A stretch of DNA of 64,000 nt from Streptomyces caelestis (GCF_001279005.1 NZ_LGCN01000251.1:1-64000); one strand, 5' to 3'. Shown: positions 8,818-17,178, counted from the first letter of the stretch. The notes: generated from the sequence alone by a model not told the origin. Program-made: numbers and translations.

Positions 8818-10215
8818 ATGTCCGTCTCCACTGCTGCCGCCGCCCCGTCCGTCCGTGCCCCGCTGCCCGTCCTCGGCCAGGACGTCACCGTCCCCCTCGT
8901 CACCGGCGGCGAGGTCGCCTACGCCGCCCTCGACTACGCCGCCAGCGCCCCCGCCCTCCAGCGGGTGTGGGACGACGTGGCCGCCTACGCGCCGTACTAC
9001 GGCAGCGTCCACCGGGGCGCCGGGTACCTCTCCCAGCTCTCCACCGACCTGTTCGAGAACGCCCGCCGGACCGTCGCCGAGTTCCTCGACTGCCGTACCG
9101 GCGATCAGGTGGTGTTCACCCGGTCCACCACCGACTCGCTCAACCTGCTCGCCGCGGCGCTCCCCGACGGCTGCGAGGTCTTCGTCTTCGAGACCGAGCA
9201 CCACGCCTCCCTGCTGCCCTGGGGGTCCCCCCACGCCGCAGGGCGCAGGGGGAGCAACGCGCGGGTCACCTACCTGGACGCCCCGCGCAGCCCCCGGCAG
9301 GCCGTGGAGACCTTGGAGCGCGCCCTCGCCGACCGCGACCCGCACGGCCCCGCCCTGGTCTGCGTCACCGGCGCCTCCAACGTCACCGGCGAGCTGTGGC
9401 CCGTACGGGAGCTGGCCGCCGCCGCACACGCGCACGGCGCCCGGATCGTGCTGGACGCCGCCCAGCTCGCCCCGCACCACCCGGTGAGCGTGCGGGACCT
9501 GGACGTCGACTGGGTCGCCTTCTCCGGGCACAAGCTGTACGCGCCCTTCGGCTCCGGGGTGCTGGCCGGCCGCGCCGACTGGCTCCGGGAGGCCGGGCCC
9601 TACCTCGCGGGCGGCGGCGCCAGCCGCACGGTCACCCGGCGCGCGGACGGGGGAGTGGACGTGGAGTGGCACGAGGGCGCCGCCCGCCACGAGGCCGGCT
9701 CGCCCAACGTCATCGGCGCCCACGCCGTCGCCTCCGCCTGCAAGGCGCTCACCGAGGCCGGGTTCGACGCCCTGGTCGCCCGCGAGAAGGAGCTGATCCG
9801 CGTGGTGCGCGAAGGGCTCGCGGACGTGCCCGAGGTGCGGTTCCTGTCCCTGTTCGGGGACGACGCCCCGCGCGTCGGCGTGCTCTCCTTCGTCGTCGAG
9901 GGCTGGAACGGTTCCCACTTCGCCGCCGCGCTCTCCGCCGAGTACGGCATCGGCGTGCGCGACGGACTGTTCTGCGCGCACCCGCTGGTGCGCACGCTGC
10001 TCGGCGGCGACCCGGGGACCCGGGGCGAGTGCGGCGCCCCCGGGGCGGCGCCCGGCGGGAAGTCCTTCGACGCCGTCCGGGTCAGCTTCGGCGCGGGCAC
10101 GCCGGACGAGCACGTGGAGCGCTTCGTGCGCGCGGTGCGCGAACTCGTGCGGGACGGCGCCCGCTGGAGCTACCGCACGGTGGACGGCCGCTGCGTCCCG
10201 GACACGTCCGCCTGA
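8818..10215 (+). CDS. Class V aminotransferase / cysteine desulfurase-like PLP enzyme
   Basis: PLP-dependent enzyme of aminotransferase class V (SufS/NifS/CsdA-like fold). The N-terminal LDYAASAPA, the TRSTTDSLNLL helix, the ETEHHASLLPW segment and SGHKLYAPFGSG with the PLP-binding lysine (about residue 241) are all present. The SAM-IV riboswitch upstream suggests a job in sulfur or methionine metabolism, perhaps cysteine desulfuration or a C-S lyase reaction, but the substrate is not readable. Between LLPW and the next strand lies an in-frame insert (about 9220-9255) that resembles the GC-rich intergenic repeats of this genome. ATG start; 465 aa, longer than the usual ~400. It ends before a bidirectional hairpin. 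Confidence 0.88.
   Translation: MSVSTAAAAPSVRAPLPVLGQDVTVPLVTGGEVAYAALDYAASAPALQRVWDDVAAYAPYYGSVHRGAGYLSQLSTDLFENARRTVAEFLDCRTGDQVVFTRSTTDSLNLLAAALPDGCEVFVFETEHHASLLPWGSPHAAGRRGSNARVTYLDAPRSPRQAVETLERALADRDPHGPALVCVTGASNVTGELWPVRELAAAAHAHGARIVLDAAQLAPHHPVSVRDLDVDWVAFSGHKLYAPFGSGVLAGRADWLREAGPYLAGGGASRTVTRRADGGVDVEWHEGAARHEAGSPNVIGAHAVASACKALTEAGFDALVAREKELIRVVREGLADVPEVRFLSLFGDDAPRVGVLSFVVEGWNGSHFAAALSAEYGIGVRDGLFCAHPLVRTLLGGDPGTRGECGAPGAAPGGKSFDAVRVSFGAGTPDEHVERFVRAVRELVRDGARWSYRTVDGRCVPDTSA
9221..9256 (+). repeat. GC-rich palindromic repeat inside the PLP enzyme gene
   Basis: The sequence reads TGGGGGTCCCCCC, a short centre, then GGGGGAGC. It matches the GGGGTCCCCCC...GGGGGAG layout of the intergenic element at 54.5 kb. 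It is in frame and encodes a Gly/Ser/Arg-rich loop (about residues 135-147) on the enzyme surface. Confidence 0.55.
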
Positions 10216-10273
10216 GGGATCCTCGCCCCGCCGCCCCTTCCCGTCCCGAACCCGGGGCTCCGCCCCGGACCCC

Positions 10274-10324
10274 GCTCCTCAACGCCGGAGAGGCTGAGTT
10301 TCAGCCTCTCCGGCGTTGAGGAGC
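10274..10324. terminator. Bidirectional terminator between convergent genes
   Basis: Perfect 24-bp stem, arms 10274-10297 and 10301-10324, loop GTT. It separates the PLP enzyme (+) from the AsnC-type gene (-), whose stop is at 10326. The longest perfect hairpin in the window. Confidence 0.88.
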
Positions 10325-10325
10325 G

Positions 10326-10607
10326 TCAGCTGTCCAGCCCGATGGCGAACGCCGCCTCCAGGTCGTGCTGCGAGTACGTACGGAACGCCACGTGCGTGTC
10401 GGTGCCCTCGACGCCCGGGATCTTGCTGATCCGGCCGGGGATGACCTCCGCCAGGTCCTCGTGCTCACGGACCCGCACCATGGCGATCAGGTCGTAGGTG
10501 CCGGTGACGGAGAAGACCTCGCTGACGCTGTCCAGCGCGGCGATCCGCTCCGCGATCTCGGGGATCCGGTCCACACTGGTCTTGATGAGGACGATCGCGG
10601 TGATCAC
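10326..10607 (-). CDS. Stand-alone Lrp/AsnC ligand-binding domain protein
   Basis: 93-residue protein made only of the RAM (AsnC_trans_reg) domain; the helix-turn-helix of full Lrp regulators is absent. VITAIVLIKTS, IPEIAERIA, VFSVTGTYDLIAMVR and the ISKIPGVEGTDTHVAF strand match the family. Such proteins form ring oligomers that bind amino acids and may modulate partner Lrp proteins. GTG start with GAGGGAGAG upstream. It overlaps the stop of the rhomboid gene by 4 bp (GTGA), so the two are co-translated. Partner and ligand unknown. Confidence 0.88.
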   Translation of the reverse strand: MITAIVLIKTSVDRIPEIAERIAALDSVSEVFSVTGTYDLIAMVRVREHEDLAEVIPGRISKIPGVEGTDTHVAFRTYSQHDLEAAFAIGLDS

Positions 10608-11338
10608 GGCTGGTTCTCTCCCTCGGGGGCCGGAGCAGGGGCGGTCCTCACTGTAGTCGCCCCGCCGAAACGCCCCCACGCGTAGCCGAAGCCCAGCCCG
10701 AACCCGATCAGGTGCGCCAGGTACGCCACCCCGGGCCCCGCGCCCGCCCGCCCCGCCGCCGCCCACTGCAGCGCCGCCCAGAACGGCAGCACCACCCACG
10801 CCGGCAGGCGCACCGGCAGGAAGAACAGGAACGGCAGCAGGCTGGTCACCCGGGCCCGGGGGAACAGGAAGAGGAACGCGCCGAGCACCGCCGAGATCGC
10901 CCCGGAGGCGCCGACCAGGGACCGCTCGGAGTCCGCGTTGGCGGCGGCGTACCCCAGCAGCGCGAGGTAGCCGCAGCCGGCGTAGCACAGGGTGAACCGC
11001 ACCCGGCCCATCCGTGCCTCGGCCATCGCTCCGAAGACGTGGAGGAACAGCATGTTGCCGAGCAGGTGCACCCAGCCGCCGTGCACGAACAGCGCCGTGG
11101 CAGGGGTGAGGAGGGCACCGGGGGATCCTTCGAACAGGTCTGCGGGGATGACGCCCCAGCGCCGGAAATAGGCCCTCTGCGCGTCCAGCAGCTCCTCACC
11201 GGTGCCGTGGGCCGGATGCAGGCCGGAGGCCGGCCCGATCAGGAAGACCAGGCAGCACAGCACGATGAGGGTGTGGGTCACCGGCGCGGAGGTGCCCCGG
11301 ATCGCCCCGGCGGCCGACGCGCCCCAGTTGCGGATCAT
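10604..11338 (-). CDS. Rhomboid family intramembrane serine protease
   Basis: Membrane protease that cleaves within transmembrane helices. About six hydrophobic helices are seen. The catalytic Ser is in LVGASGAISAVLG and the His in AHLIGFGLGF; the WVHLLGNMLFLHVFG helix carries the conserved HxxxN pattern. 244 aa with ATG 11338. A promoter-like pair (-35 TTGCGT 11363-11368, 17-bp spacer, -10 TGTATT 11340-11345) would start transcription just inside this ATG, so GTG 11278, at the edge of the first helix, is an alternative start. It forms an operon with the downstream AsnC-domain gene. Confidence 0.88.
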   Translation of the reverse strand: MIRNWGASAAGAIRGTSAPVTHTLIVLCCLVFLIGPASGLHPAHGTGEELLDAQRAYFRRWGVIPADLFEGSPGALLTPATALFVHGGWVHLLGNMLFLHVFGAMAEARMGRVRFTLCYAGCGYLALLGYAAANADSERSLVGASGAISAVLGAFLFLFPRARVTSLLPFLFFLPVRLPAWVVLPFWAALQWAAAGRAGAGPGVAYLAHLIGFGLGFGYAWGRFGGATTVRTAPAPAPEGENQP

Positions 11339-11494
11339 GAATACAGAGCATGACGTAACCGGACGCAACCGCACAGACCGCCTCGCCGCCGTGGACGGGC
11401 GGGCGGCGGGCGTCCGCCAGGCCGTAGGGTTACGAGCCATACGCACCGGGGAGCCGGTGCGTCACGGACACTGGAAGGAAGGCGAACAGCCACG

Positions 11495-11734
11495 ATGACG
11501 GTTCCTCTGCCGACCGCCTCGACGCGGTGGCGCTGCACCCTGTGCGGCAACCTCACCCGCTTCGACGTGACCCGCTCGTCGAAGGTCGTCGAGTACGTGC
11601 ACCTCGATCTGGCCGGAGAGCCCAGGGTCGAGGAGCGCGAGGTGCTCGATGAGACCATCGAGTCGGTGCGGTGCCGCTGGTGCAACGCCGTGGACCAGGT
11701 GGAACTCGTGGACAGGCCGGGCGCCGGCTCCTGA
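11495..11734 (+). CDS. Small zinc-ribbon-like protein
   Basis: 79-residue conserved actinobacterial protein of unknown role. Two CxxC knuckles (CTLCGN near residue 15 and CRWCNA near residue 60) frame a beta-rich middle, as in zinc ribbons. ATG start with GGAAGGAAGG about 12 nt upstream. It precedes the NYN-domain gene by 65 bp, and the two may share a transcript. Possibly RNA- or protein-binding, but nothing in the sequence proves it. Confidence 0.78.
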   Translation: MTVPLPTASTRWRCTLCGNLTRFDVTRSSKVVEYVHLDLAGEPRVEEREVLDETIESVRCRWCNAVDQVELVDRPGAGS

Positions 11735-11799
11735 GCGGGAGCAGGCCCCGCTGACGGCGACCCCGCACGGGGCCGCACACAGGCATGGGGGTGTGACGG

Positions 11800-13143
11800 A
11801 TGGTGGAGACCACGGGCGGGGGGCCGCAGGACGGCGCCGCCGAGGTGCTCGACCGTCCGCTGCCCGACGGAGTGCGCCGCAAGGTCGTCCAGATCGTCGC
11901 CGACGGTTTCGGCGGGCTCACGGTCGTGGAGCTGCCCGCCCAGCTGCGGCAGTACGCGCGCTTCGCCCCGAACCGCCGCGCCAAGTTCGCCGGCAACGCC
12001 ATGGCCGCGGCCCTGGAGACCGATCCGGTGTTCCGGCAGCGCATCGGGGAGAAACTCAGAGAGGCCCAGCCGGAGCTGACCGGCGCCCTCGACTCCGGCT
12101 CCCCGCCCCCGGCCGCGGACCCGCTCGACGTGGCGGCCGCGGCCTATGTGCTCCGCCCGCCCGGCTGGGTCAAGCTGGTGACCGCCGCCGGCGAGGAGGT
12201 CCAGCGCGCCGACGCCGAGCGCGCCGACGAGGAGACCAGGGCCGAGCTGGAGCGGCTGCGCGCCGAACTCGACCGGGCCCGTGAGCACACCAGGTCCGAG
12301 ACCGAGCGGCTGCGCACCGAGCTGGAGGCGGCGAAGAAGGAAGCCGAGTCGCTGCACCGCAAGCTGCGCTCCGCCCTCAGCGACGTCAGGCGCGGCGAGG
12401 CCGCCGCGCGCAAGCTGCGGGGCGAGATGGAGACCGTGCGTGCCGAGGGCCAGGCCCAGGTGTCGGCCGCCGAGAGCGAGAGCCGGCGCCTCAAGGCCCG
12501 GCTGGGGGAGACCGAGGCCGCGCTGGAGGCCGCCCGCCGGGCCGCCCGGGAGGGCCGCAGCGTGGAGGACATGCGGGTCCGGCTGCTGCTGGACACCGTG
12601 CTGGACGCCGCCCAGGGGCTCCGCCGGGAGCTGGCGCTGCCCCCCGTGTCCGTCCGGCCCGCCGAGACCGTGGACGCCGTCGAGCCCGGCCGCATGACCC
12701 CGAAGGACATCGCCGCCCGCGCGCTGTCCGAGCACGACCCGGCCATCCTCGACCAGCTGCTGGCGCTGCCGCAGGCGCATCTGGTCGTCGACGGCTACAA
12801 CGTCACCAAGACCGGCTATCCCCAGATGCCCCTGGAGAAGCAGCGCCTGCGCCTGCTGGGCCAGCTCGCCCAGCTCGCCGCCCAGACCGGCGCCGAGGTG
12901 ACCTGTGTCTTCGACGGCGCCGAACTGGCCGCGCCGGTGCTGCTCGCCCCGCCGCGCGGCGTGCGGGTGCTGTTCTCCAAGCCGGGCGTCACCGCCGACG
13001 AGCTGATCCGCCAGCTGGTGCGCGCCGAGCCGCCGGGCCGGCCCGTCATCGTCGCCTCCACCGACCGTGAGGTCGCCGACGGAGTGGCCCGCGCGGGCGC
13101 CCGCCCGGTCGCCTCGGCGGTGCTCCTGAAGCGGCTCGCGTAG
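11800..13143 (+). CDS. RNA-binding protein with NYN (PIN-like) nuclease domain and coiled coil
   Basis: 447 residues in three parts: an N-terminal globular region (1-130), a long Glu/Arg/Ala-rich coiled coil (about 135-260), and a C-terminal NYN/YacP-like domain (about 320-447). The last opens with HLVVDGYNVTKTGYP, continues with VTCVFDGAE and ends with VIVASTDREVADG. Asp of DGYN, Asp of FDG and Asp of STDRE are the acidic metal-site residues of PIN-like RNases (Rae1/YacP relatives cut mRNA or rRNA). The ATG start is preceded by a G-rich run. A zinc-ribbon protein is just upstream. Likely RNA processing or decay; the substrate is unknown. Confidence 0.85.
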   Translation: MVETTGGGPQDGAAEVLDRPLPDGVRRKVVQIVADGFGGLTVVELPAQLRQYARFAPNRRAKFAGNAMAAALETDPVFRQRIGEKLREAQPELTGALDSGSPPPAADPLDVAAAAYVLRPPGWVKLVTAAGEEVQRADAERADEETRAELERLRAELDRAREHTRSETERLRTELEAAKKEAESLHRKLRSALSDVRRGEAAARKLRGEMETVRAEGQAQVSAAESESRRLKARLGETEAALEAARRAAREGRSVEDMRVRLLLDTVLDAAQGLRRELALPPVSVRPAETVDAVEPGRMTPKDIAARALSEHDPAILDQLLALPQAHLVVDGYNVTKTGYPQMPLEKQRLRLLGQLAQLAAQTGAEVTCVFDGAELAAPVLLAPPRGVRVLFSKPGVTADELIRQLVRAEPPGRPVIVASTDREVADGVARAGARPVASAVLLKRLA

Positions 13144-13241
13144 CGCTTCCGAAGCGGCGCGCGCGAAACCTCCCTCAAAAGGCTTACCTCACACCTCATT
13201 CACATCCGTACCTCGCGCAACGTACAGGGCCTATGACCGAA

Positions 13242-13270
13242 TTGACGGAACCGTCACGCAACGTAGCGTC
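13242..13270 (+). promoter_or_regulatory. Upstream promoter candidate for the first NlpC/P60 gene
   Basis: TTGACG (13242-13247), 16 bp, TAGCGT (13264-13269) fits a housekeeping promoter. The overlapping GGAAC (13247-13251), N17, TC (13269-13270) resembles the envelope-stress sigma-E type of Streptomyces. The two readings cannot be separated by eye. Confidence 0.35.
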
Positions 13271-13340
13271 AAAGAGGCGTCACTGCAGGTGAGTTCGGAG
13301 CGAATAAACCCGCTGTGACGGAGATTTCTCGTCCAGGGAT

Positions 13341-13370
13341 TTGAACTGATCACAAGAGAATCACTAAGGT
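13341..13370 (+). promoter_or_regulatory. Proximal promoter of the first NlpC/P60 gene
   Basis: TTGAAC (13341-13346), 18-bp spacer, TAAGGT (13365-13370). Predicted start near 13377 and a leader of about 46 nt. Confidence 0.5.
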
Positions 13371-13422
13371 CTCCCTTCGAACCCTCGCTCGCGCGATCAC
13401 TCTCGAGAAGGAGCTCGTCTCC

Positions 13423-14463
13423 GTGGCGTCCCACCGTCGTCCCAAGCAGCCGAGCCGCGCACGCGTCACCGTGCTCACCACCGCTGCCGCAGCTGCCGTC
13501 GTCATGAGCTCACAGGCCGCCAACGCCGCCCCGAGCGAGAAGCCGAGCAAGGACGAGGTCAAGGCCAAGGTCGACAAGCTCTACGAGCAGGCGGAGCAGG
13601 CCACCGAGAAGTACAACGGGGCCAAGGAGAAGCAGGAGAAGCTCCAGAAGGAGATCTCCACCATCCAGGACAACGTCGCCAAGGGCCAGCAGGAGCTCAA
13701 CGAGCTGCGCGACGGCCTCGGTTCGATGGCCAGCGCCCAGTACCGCAACGGCGGCATCGACCCCTCCGTCCAGCTCTTCCTCTCCGCCGACCCGGACGAC
13801 TACCTCGACAAGGCGTCCACCCTCGACCAGTTGAGCGCCCAGCAGGTCGACGCGCTGAAGGAGATCCAGGGGAAGCAGCGCGAGCTCGCCCAGCAGCGCT
13901 CCGAGGCCTCCGAGAAGCTCGAGGACCTCTCCGCCACCCGCACCGAACTGGGCAAGAAGAAGAAGGAAGTCCAGGGCAAGCTCTCCTCCGCGCAGAAGCT
14001 GCTCAACAGCCTCACCGCGGCGGAGAAGGCCGAGATCGCCCAGGAGGAGAGCCGCGCCACCCGCACCAGCGAGCGCGAGGCACTCTCCGTCAACGTCCCG
14101 GCCGGCTCCGGCCGCGCCGCCGCCGCCTTCGCCGCCGCCCAGAGCAAGATCGGCACCCCCTACGTCTACGGCGCCACCGGCCCGTCCTCCTTCGACTGCT
14201 CCGGCCTGACCTCCTGGGCGTACGCGCAGGCCGGCGTCGGCATCCCGCGCACCTCCGAGGCGCAGACCGGCGCGGGCACCAGGATCTACTCGATGAGCCA
14301 GCTCAAGGTCGGCGACCTCGTCTTCTTCTTCAACGACCTGCACCACGTGGGTCTCTACGCGGGCAACGGCCAGGTGCTGCACGCCCCGCGCACCGGCACC
14401 GTCGTGCGCTACGAGTCGATGAACACCATCGGCGGCCCGTTCATGTTCGGCGTCCGCGTCTAG
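13423..14463 (+). CDS. Secreted NlpC/P60 peptidoglycan hydrolase (RipA-like), copy 1
   Basis: Predicted D-glutamyl-DAP endopeptidase acting on cell wall stem peptides. A signal peptide (to about residue 38, AANA cleavage site) is followed by a long coiled coil (about 45-220), as in the autoinhibitory N-terminus of RipA/RipC, then an NlpC/P60 domain (about 225-346). Catalytic Cys259 lies in SSFDCSGL and the His in HHVGLYAGNGQ. GTG start with AAGGAG spaced correctly. A paralogue with the same layout follows 176 bp downstream. M. tuberculosis has an NlpC/P60 gene (Rv2190c) at the matching place, which suggests a conserved role in growth or septation. Confidence 0.92.
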   Translation: MASHRRPKQPSRARVTVLTTAAAAAVVMSSQAANAAPSEKPSKDEVKAKVDKLYEQAEQATEKYNGAKEKQEKLQKEISTIQDNVAKGQQELNELRDGLGSMASAQYRNGGIDPSVQLFLSADPDDYLDKASTLDQLSAQQVDALKEIQGKQRELAQQRSEASEKLEDLSATRTELGKKKKEVQGKLSSAQKLLNSLTAAEKAEIAQEESRATRTSEREALSVNVPAGSGRAAAAFAAAQSKIGTPYVYGATGPSSFDCSGLTSWAYAQAGVGIPRTSEAQTGAGTRIYSMSQLKVGDLVFFFNDLHHVGLYAGNGQVLHAPRTGTVVRYESMNTIGGPFMFGVRV

Positions 14464-14506
14464 CCGCCTCCGTTCGGGGGATTCGCACTCCCGTCGATCT
14501 TCCCCA

Positions 14507-14540
14507 CGCCCCGCCTCCGACGCAGGTCACAGGCGGGGCG
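14507..14540 (+). terminator. Hairpin between the two NlpC/P60 genes
   Basis: Perfect 10-bp GC-rich stem, arms 14507-14516 and 14531-14540, 14-nt loop. Confidence 0.55.
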
Positions 14541-14639
14541 TCACTGTGCGCGGTCGCCTCGGCCAAGGGTCCGCCCGACGCCGTGACGGCTACTGTCTGC
14601 CGCGTTTCCCGTCCGCCAGTGGAAGGAGCGCGGCTTCCC

Positions 14640-15653
14640 GTGGGGTCCCACCGCCGTACCGCACCGTCGTCCGGATCCGACCGGGGCGCCACCGTCGCCC
14701 TCGGTCTGCTGTCCGCGGCGGCCACCGCCCTCGTCGCCGTACCGGCCGCGGCCACGCCGTACGACGTCACCCGGGCCGAGGTGGACCGCCTGTACCGGGA
14801 GGCCGAGAAGGCGACCGAGGCGTACAACGAGGCCGACGAGCGCGCCGACGCACTGCGCCGGCGGATCGCCGCCGCGCAGGACGGCATCGCCCGGCAGCAG
14901 CAGCGCGTCAACACCATGCGGGAGTCGCTGGGTTCGGTCGCCGGCGCCCAGTACCGCTCCGGCGGCCTCGACCCCGCCCTCGCCCTGCTGCTCTCCGACG
15001 ACCCGGAGGACTACCTCGAGAAGGCCTCCGTACTGGACCGGATCACCGTTCATCAGGCCGGTGAGCTGAGGAGACTGGGGAGCGCCCTGCGCTCCCTCGC
15101 CCAGGACCGGGCGGAGGCGGCCGGGAAGCTGGGCGCGCTGGAGAAGAGCCGCAAGGCCGTCGCCGCGCACAAGCGGACCGTCGAACGCAAGCTCACCGAG
15201 GCCCGCCGGCTGCTCGGCTCCCTCCCGGCCGGTGAACGCGCCGCCTGGGACCGCGCGGGCCGCTCCGTACGCGCGGACCTGCTCGGTCCGGGCCCGGCAC
15301 CCGCCTCGGGCCGTGCGGCGGCCGCCGTCGCGGCGGCCCGCTCCGCCCTCGGCAAGCCCTACGTCTGGGGCGCCGACGGCCCGTCCTCCTTCGACTGCTC
15401 CGGACTGACCCAGTGGTCGTACGCCCAGGCCGGGGTCGCGCTGCCGCGCACCTCGCAGGCCCAGCGGTACGCCGGCCGGCAGGTCCCGCTGTCCGAGGCG
15501 CGCCCCGGCGACCTGGTCGTCTACCGCTCCGACGCCTCCCACGTCGGGATGTACATGGGCAACGGCCAGGTGATCCACGCGCCCCACCCCGGCGCCCCGG
15601 TGCGCTACGACCCGGTCGGCATGATGCCGGTCTCGTCGGTCACCAGGGTCTGA
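14640..15653 (+). CDS. Secreted NlpC/P60 peptidoglycan hydrolase, copy 2
   Basis: Tandem paralogue of the preceding gene with the same layout: signal peptide, coiled coil beginning DVTRAEVDRLYREAEKATEAYN, then a C-terminal NlpC/P60 domain with Cys253 (SSFDCSGL) and the His in ASHVGMYMGNGQ. GTG 14640 is chosen because its product VGSHRR aligns with MASHRR of copy 1 and GGAAGGAG lies 11 nt upstream; an upstream in-frame ATG at 14583 would add 19 residues. 337 aa. The copies differ mostly in the coiled coil and the linker, suggesting different regulation or partners rather than a recent duplication. Confidence 0.9.
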   Translation: MGSHRRTAPSSGSDRGATVALGLLSAAATALVAVPAAATPYDVTRAEVDRLYREAEKATEAYNEADERADALRRRIAAAQDGIARQQQRVNTMRESLGSVAGAQYRSGGLDPALALLLSDDPEDYLEKASVLDRITVHQAGELRRLGSALRSLAQDRAEAAGKLGALEKSRKAVAAHKRTVERKLTEARRLLGSLPAGERAAWDRAGRSVRADLLGPGPAPASGRAAAAVAAARSALGKPYVWGADGPSSFDCSGLTQWSYAQAGVALPRTSQAQRYAGRQVPLSEARPGDLVVYRSDASHVGMYMGNGQVIHAPHPGAPVRYDPVGMMPVSSVTRV

Positions 15654-15673
15654 CCGCACCGGCCCGGCGCCCG

Positions 15674-15679
15674 TACCCT
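15674..15679 (+). promoter_or_regulatory. -10 box for a leaderless lipoprotein gene
   Basis: TACCCT lies 7 nt before GTG 15687, so transcription should start at or next to the start codon. Confidence 0.45.
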
Positions 15680-15686
15680 CGGAAAG

Positions 15687-16877
15687 GTGGCTGGTCGAAG
15701 GCGGGTGCCGGGTGCGTCGGTGGCGGCGCTGTGTCTGCTGCTCGTCTCCCTGGTGGGGTGCGGCGGGGGGCCGGCCGTCGACGCCGCACGCGCGCAGGTG
15801 CAGTCCCTCCTCGACCGCCGCGCGGAGGCCGTCCTCGCCCGGGACGCCGCCGCGTACGCCCGTACCGGCACCCGGGACGGGTTCGACAACCTGCGCGCGA
15901 TGCCGTTCGCGGACTGGTCCTACCGCGTCACCGCCCTCGACCGCACCGGTGACACCGCCACCGCCTCCGCCGACCTGAGCTACCGCGTCGAGGGCCACGA
16001 CCGGGCCCCGGTCACCACCGCCCGCTCCCTGCGCCTGAGCAGGGACCGCGACGGCCGCTGGTCCGTCGACTCCGACCGGCCCGCGCGCGAGTCCGGCCAG
16101 CAGTTGTGGGACCAGGGCCCCGCACGCGCCGTCCGGGGCGGGCGGAGCCTCGTCCTCGGCGTCGGGCAGCCCGACGGGAAGCTGCGGGACTACGCCGAAC
16201 TGGCCGACCGCGCGGTGCCCGCGGTGTCCGACGCGTGGGGTCCGCGGTGGAGCCGGAGCGTGGTCGTCCTGGTCCCGGGGAGCCTGGAGGGCATGGCGGG
16301 CCTGCTGGGCTCGCCCGCCTCCTCCTACCGGGGGATCGCGGCGGTCACCACCGGCGCCACCGGCGCGGACGGGCGGGCGCCGGCGGACCGGGTCATCGTC
16401 AACCCGGACGCCTTCGGACTGCTCGGCGACTCGGGCCGGCAGGTCGTCCTCACCCACGAGACCACCCACGTCGCCACCCGTGCCCACACCTCCGCCGCGA
16501 CCCCGCTGTGGCTGTCCGAGGGGTTCGCCGACTGGGTCGGCTACCGCGGCGGCGACCGCGTCCCCGCGGAGGTCGCACCGGAGCTCGCCCACGCGGTGGG
16601 CCGGGGCGAGGTGCCCGGGGGACTGCCGGACGACGAGGACTTCGGCTTCTCCGGCGACGCGGACCACCTCGCCCGCGCCTACGAGGGCGGCTGGCTGGCC
16701 TGCCGCCTCATCGCCGAGCACTGGGGCGAGGAACGCCTCGGCGAGTTCTACCGCGCGGTGGGCGCACACGAGCACCGCGACGGCGCGGTGGAGGACGCGA
16801 TGCACCGAGTCCTCGACACCACCCGTGAGGACTTCACCGCCCGCTGGCAGAACTACGTGAGGACCGCACTGACCTGA
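15687..16877 (+). CDS. Zinc-metallopeptidase-like lipoprotein
   Basis: Lipoprotein signal peptide ending SLVGC (Cys25), an N-terminal domain of about 140 residues resembling NTF2-like secreted modules, then a gluzincin-type peptidase region. The HETTH motif (H257, E258, H261) gives two zinc ligands and the general base; SEGFADW about 20 residues later supplies the third ligand Glu, as in M1/MA-clan peptidases. 396 aa. It is probably active outside the membrane; the substrate is unknown. It follows the NlpC/P60 pair on the same strand but has its own -10 box. Confidence 0.8.
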   Translation: MAGRRRVPGASVAALCLLLVSLVGCGGGPAVDAARAQVQSLLDRRAEAVLARDAAAYARTGTRDGFDNLRAMPFADWSYRVTALDRTGDTATASADLSYRVEGHDRAPVTTARSLRLSRDRDGRWSVDSDRPARESGQQLWDQGPARAVRGGRSLVLGVGQPDGKLRDYAELADRAVPAVSDAWGPRWSRSVVVLVPGSLEGMAGLLGSPASSYRGIAAVTTGATGADGRAPADRVIVNPDAFGLLGDSGRQVVLTHETTHVATRAHTSAATPLWLSEGFADWVGYRGGDRVPAEVAPELAHAVGRGEVPGGLPDDEDFGFSGDADHLARAYEGGWLACRLIAEHWGEERLGEFYRAVGAHEHRDGAVEDAMHRVLDTTREDFTARWQNYVRTALT

Positions 16878-16894
16878 GCAACCGCGCCCCGCGG

Positions 16895-17100
16895 CCCGCC
16901 GCTGGCCGTCTGTCGCCCGCAGCTCGCCGTTGGCCGTCTGTCGCTGGCCGTCCGGCGTCCCCCGCCGTCCGGCGTCCCCCGCCGTCCGGCGCCTGCCGTC
17001 TGCCGCTGGCCACAGACCACAGCCCGCCGTCTGTCGCTGGCCGTCCGGCGTCCCCCGCTCGCCGCTGACCGCCGGCCGTCCGGCGGCCGCCGTTCGCGGC
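16895..17100. repeat. Degenerate GC-rich minisatellite
   Basis: The gene-free stretch 16878-17240 is mostly iterations of a core near GCCGTCCGGCGTCCCCC. Two exact tandem 17-mers lie at 16947-16963 and 16964-16980 with a partial third. A 31-bp unit (CCGTCTGTCGCTGGCCGTCC...) is exactly repeated at 16934-16964 and 17027-17057. It reads open in several frames but shows no start signal or Streptomyces codon bias. Confidence 0.75.
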
Positions 17101-17129
17101 GGGCAGTCGTGCCGCAGGGGGGCGCGGGT

Positions 17130-17178
17130 GGGCGCCGGGGGTACCCCTCCGGGGGGAGGCACCCCGTCGGCGCCGGGC
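17130..17178. repeat. Modular GC-rich palindromic element, copy at 17.1 kb
   Basis: GCGCCGGGGGTACCCCTCCG is followed by GGGGGAGGCACCCCG and GGCGCCGGG. The same order, with few changes, occurs at 54586-54632. Intergenic. Confidence 0.65.

Noticed and set aside
10608..10988. Longer N-terminus for the AsnC-domain protein
   Set aside because: The extra residues are out-of-frame rhomboid sequence; GTG 10607 has a ribosome site and the GTGA overlap.
13144..13422. Possible c-di-AMP (ydaO) riboswitch before the NlpC/P60 gene
   Set aside because: Such riboswitches control wall hydrolases in Streptomyces, but none of the conserved aptamer blocks was found; two ordinary promoters explain the region.
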